A stretch of 64,000 nucleotides of DNA from Pseudeuparius sepicola (taxonomy: Eukaryota; Arthropoda; Insecta; Coleoptera; Anthribidae), in NCBI GenBank assembly GCA_963920635.1, contig OY987301.1, forward strand, positions 47,591,820 to 47,655,819, in the 5' to 3' direction. Made by a program: the position numbers and the translations under genes. The notes under the pieces were generated by a model. The model did no database searches and was not told where the DNA came from. It was given only the letters and a program-made list of their open reading frames with translations. Shown piece by piece: positions 63,946 to 64,000 of the stretch (position 1 is the stretch's first letter; each line of letters begins with the position of its first letter).

Positions 63946-64000
63946 GACTTAGCCAAAAGGCATTCGCACTCCCTCTACGGGGAACATTCACTCAGATCCC
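63946..64000 (-). mobile_element. 3' end of a second R4/Dong-like element
   Basis: On the minus strand, 'GGGATCTGAGTGAATGTTCC' through 'GAATGCCTTTTGGCTAAGTC' and a (TAA)n tail match the 3' UTR of the element at 26646-28152/29838-29870. The element continues past the window end. Confidence 0.75.

Noticed and set aside
1..64000. CRISPR arrays, bacterial operons, riboswitches, rRNA genes
   Set aside because: Spliced genes and eukaryotic transposons show nuclear animal DNA; no array-like spacing or rRNA sequence was seen.

Overview
The window is AT-rich eukaryotic nuclear DNA, almost certainly from an insect. It contains spliced host genes with GT..AG introns, RNase H-bearing non-LTR retrotransposons, R4/Dong-type and Jockey/CR1-type elements, a Ty3/gypsy element, and many palindromic TA-flanked DNA elements. 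The order is not fixed by the sequence; a beetle or a hemipteran would fit. There are no prokaryotic features.

The backbone is one host gene on the + strand. Eighteen exons between 2210 and 53956 splice with consistent phases into an 886-residue C-terminal part of a WD-repeat protein that I recognise as CFAP251 (WDR66), the radial-spoke/CSC protein of motile cilia and sperm flagella. Its 5' end lies upstream. Coding sequence is about 2.7 kb in 52 kb. Three introns are very large (7887-22263, 24335-46255 and the final 50542-53845), and nearly all of their bulk is transposable elements. Tail-to-tail with it, on the - strand, is the last coding exon of an ARL6IP1-like ER membrane protein (54406-54188). 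The stop codons are about 230 bp apart and the two poly(A) signals under 30 bp apart.

Layout: 1-2200, upstream sequence with a foldback repeat. 2.2-7.9 kb, exons 1-4 and small palindromic elements. 7.9-22.3 kb, intron 4, with a palindrome carrying hammerhead ribozyme motifs (9.2-9.6 kb), a Mutator-like transposase fragment split by a TA-flanked palindrome (12.2-13.4 kb), and two GC-rich RNase H-type non-LTR copies (16.8-19.3 kb + and 19.9-22.0 kb -). 22.3-24.3 kb, exons 5-12. 24.3-46.3 kb, intron 12, with a tRNA-like foldback, an R4/Dong element split by a Jockey/CR1-like element, a hAT-like element with an 8-bp target duplication, a second EN-RT element (33-35.8 kb), and a nest at 37.2-45.4 kb: an RT fragment holding a 7.3-kb palindromic element, which holds a gypsy element, next to a foldback that has copied part of an LTR. 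46.3-54 kb, exons 13-18 and a 2-kb near-perfect palindrome. 54.4-64 kb, the ARL6IP1 upstream side, with a four-level nest of insertions whose target duplications can be read.

Most mobile elements are visibly decayed by stops, frameshifts or altered catalytic residues. The most interesting signal is the complete hammerhead ribozyme core and stems on the - strand at about 9296-9389. Next are the recurring fully palindromic TA-flanked families and the LTR-capturing foldback.
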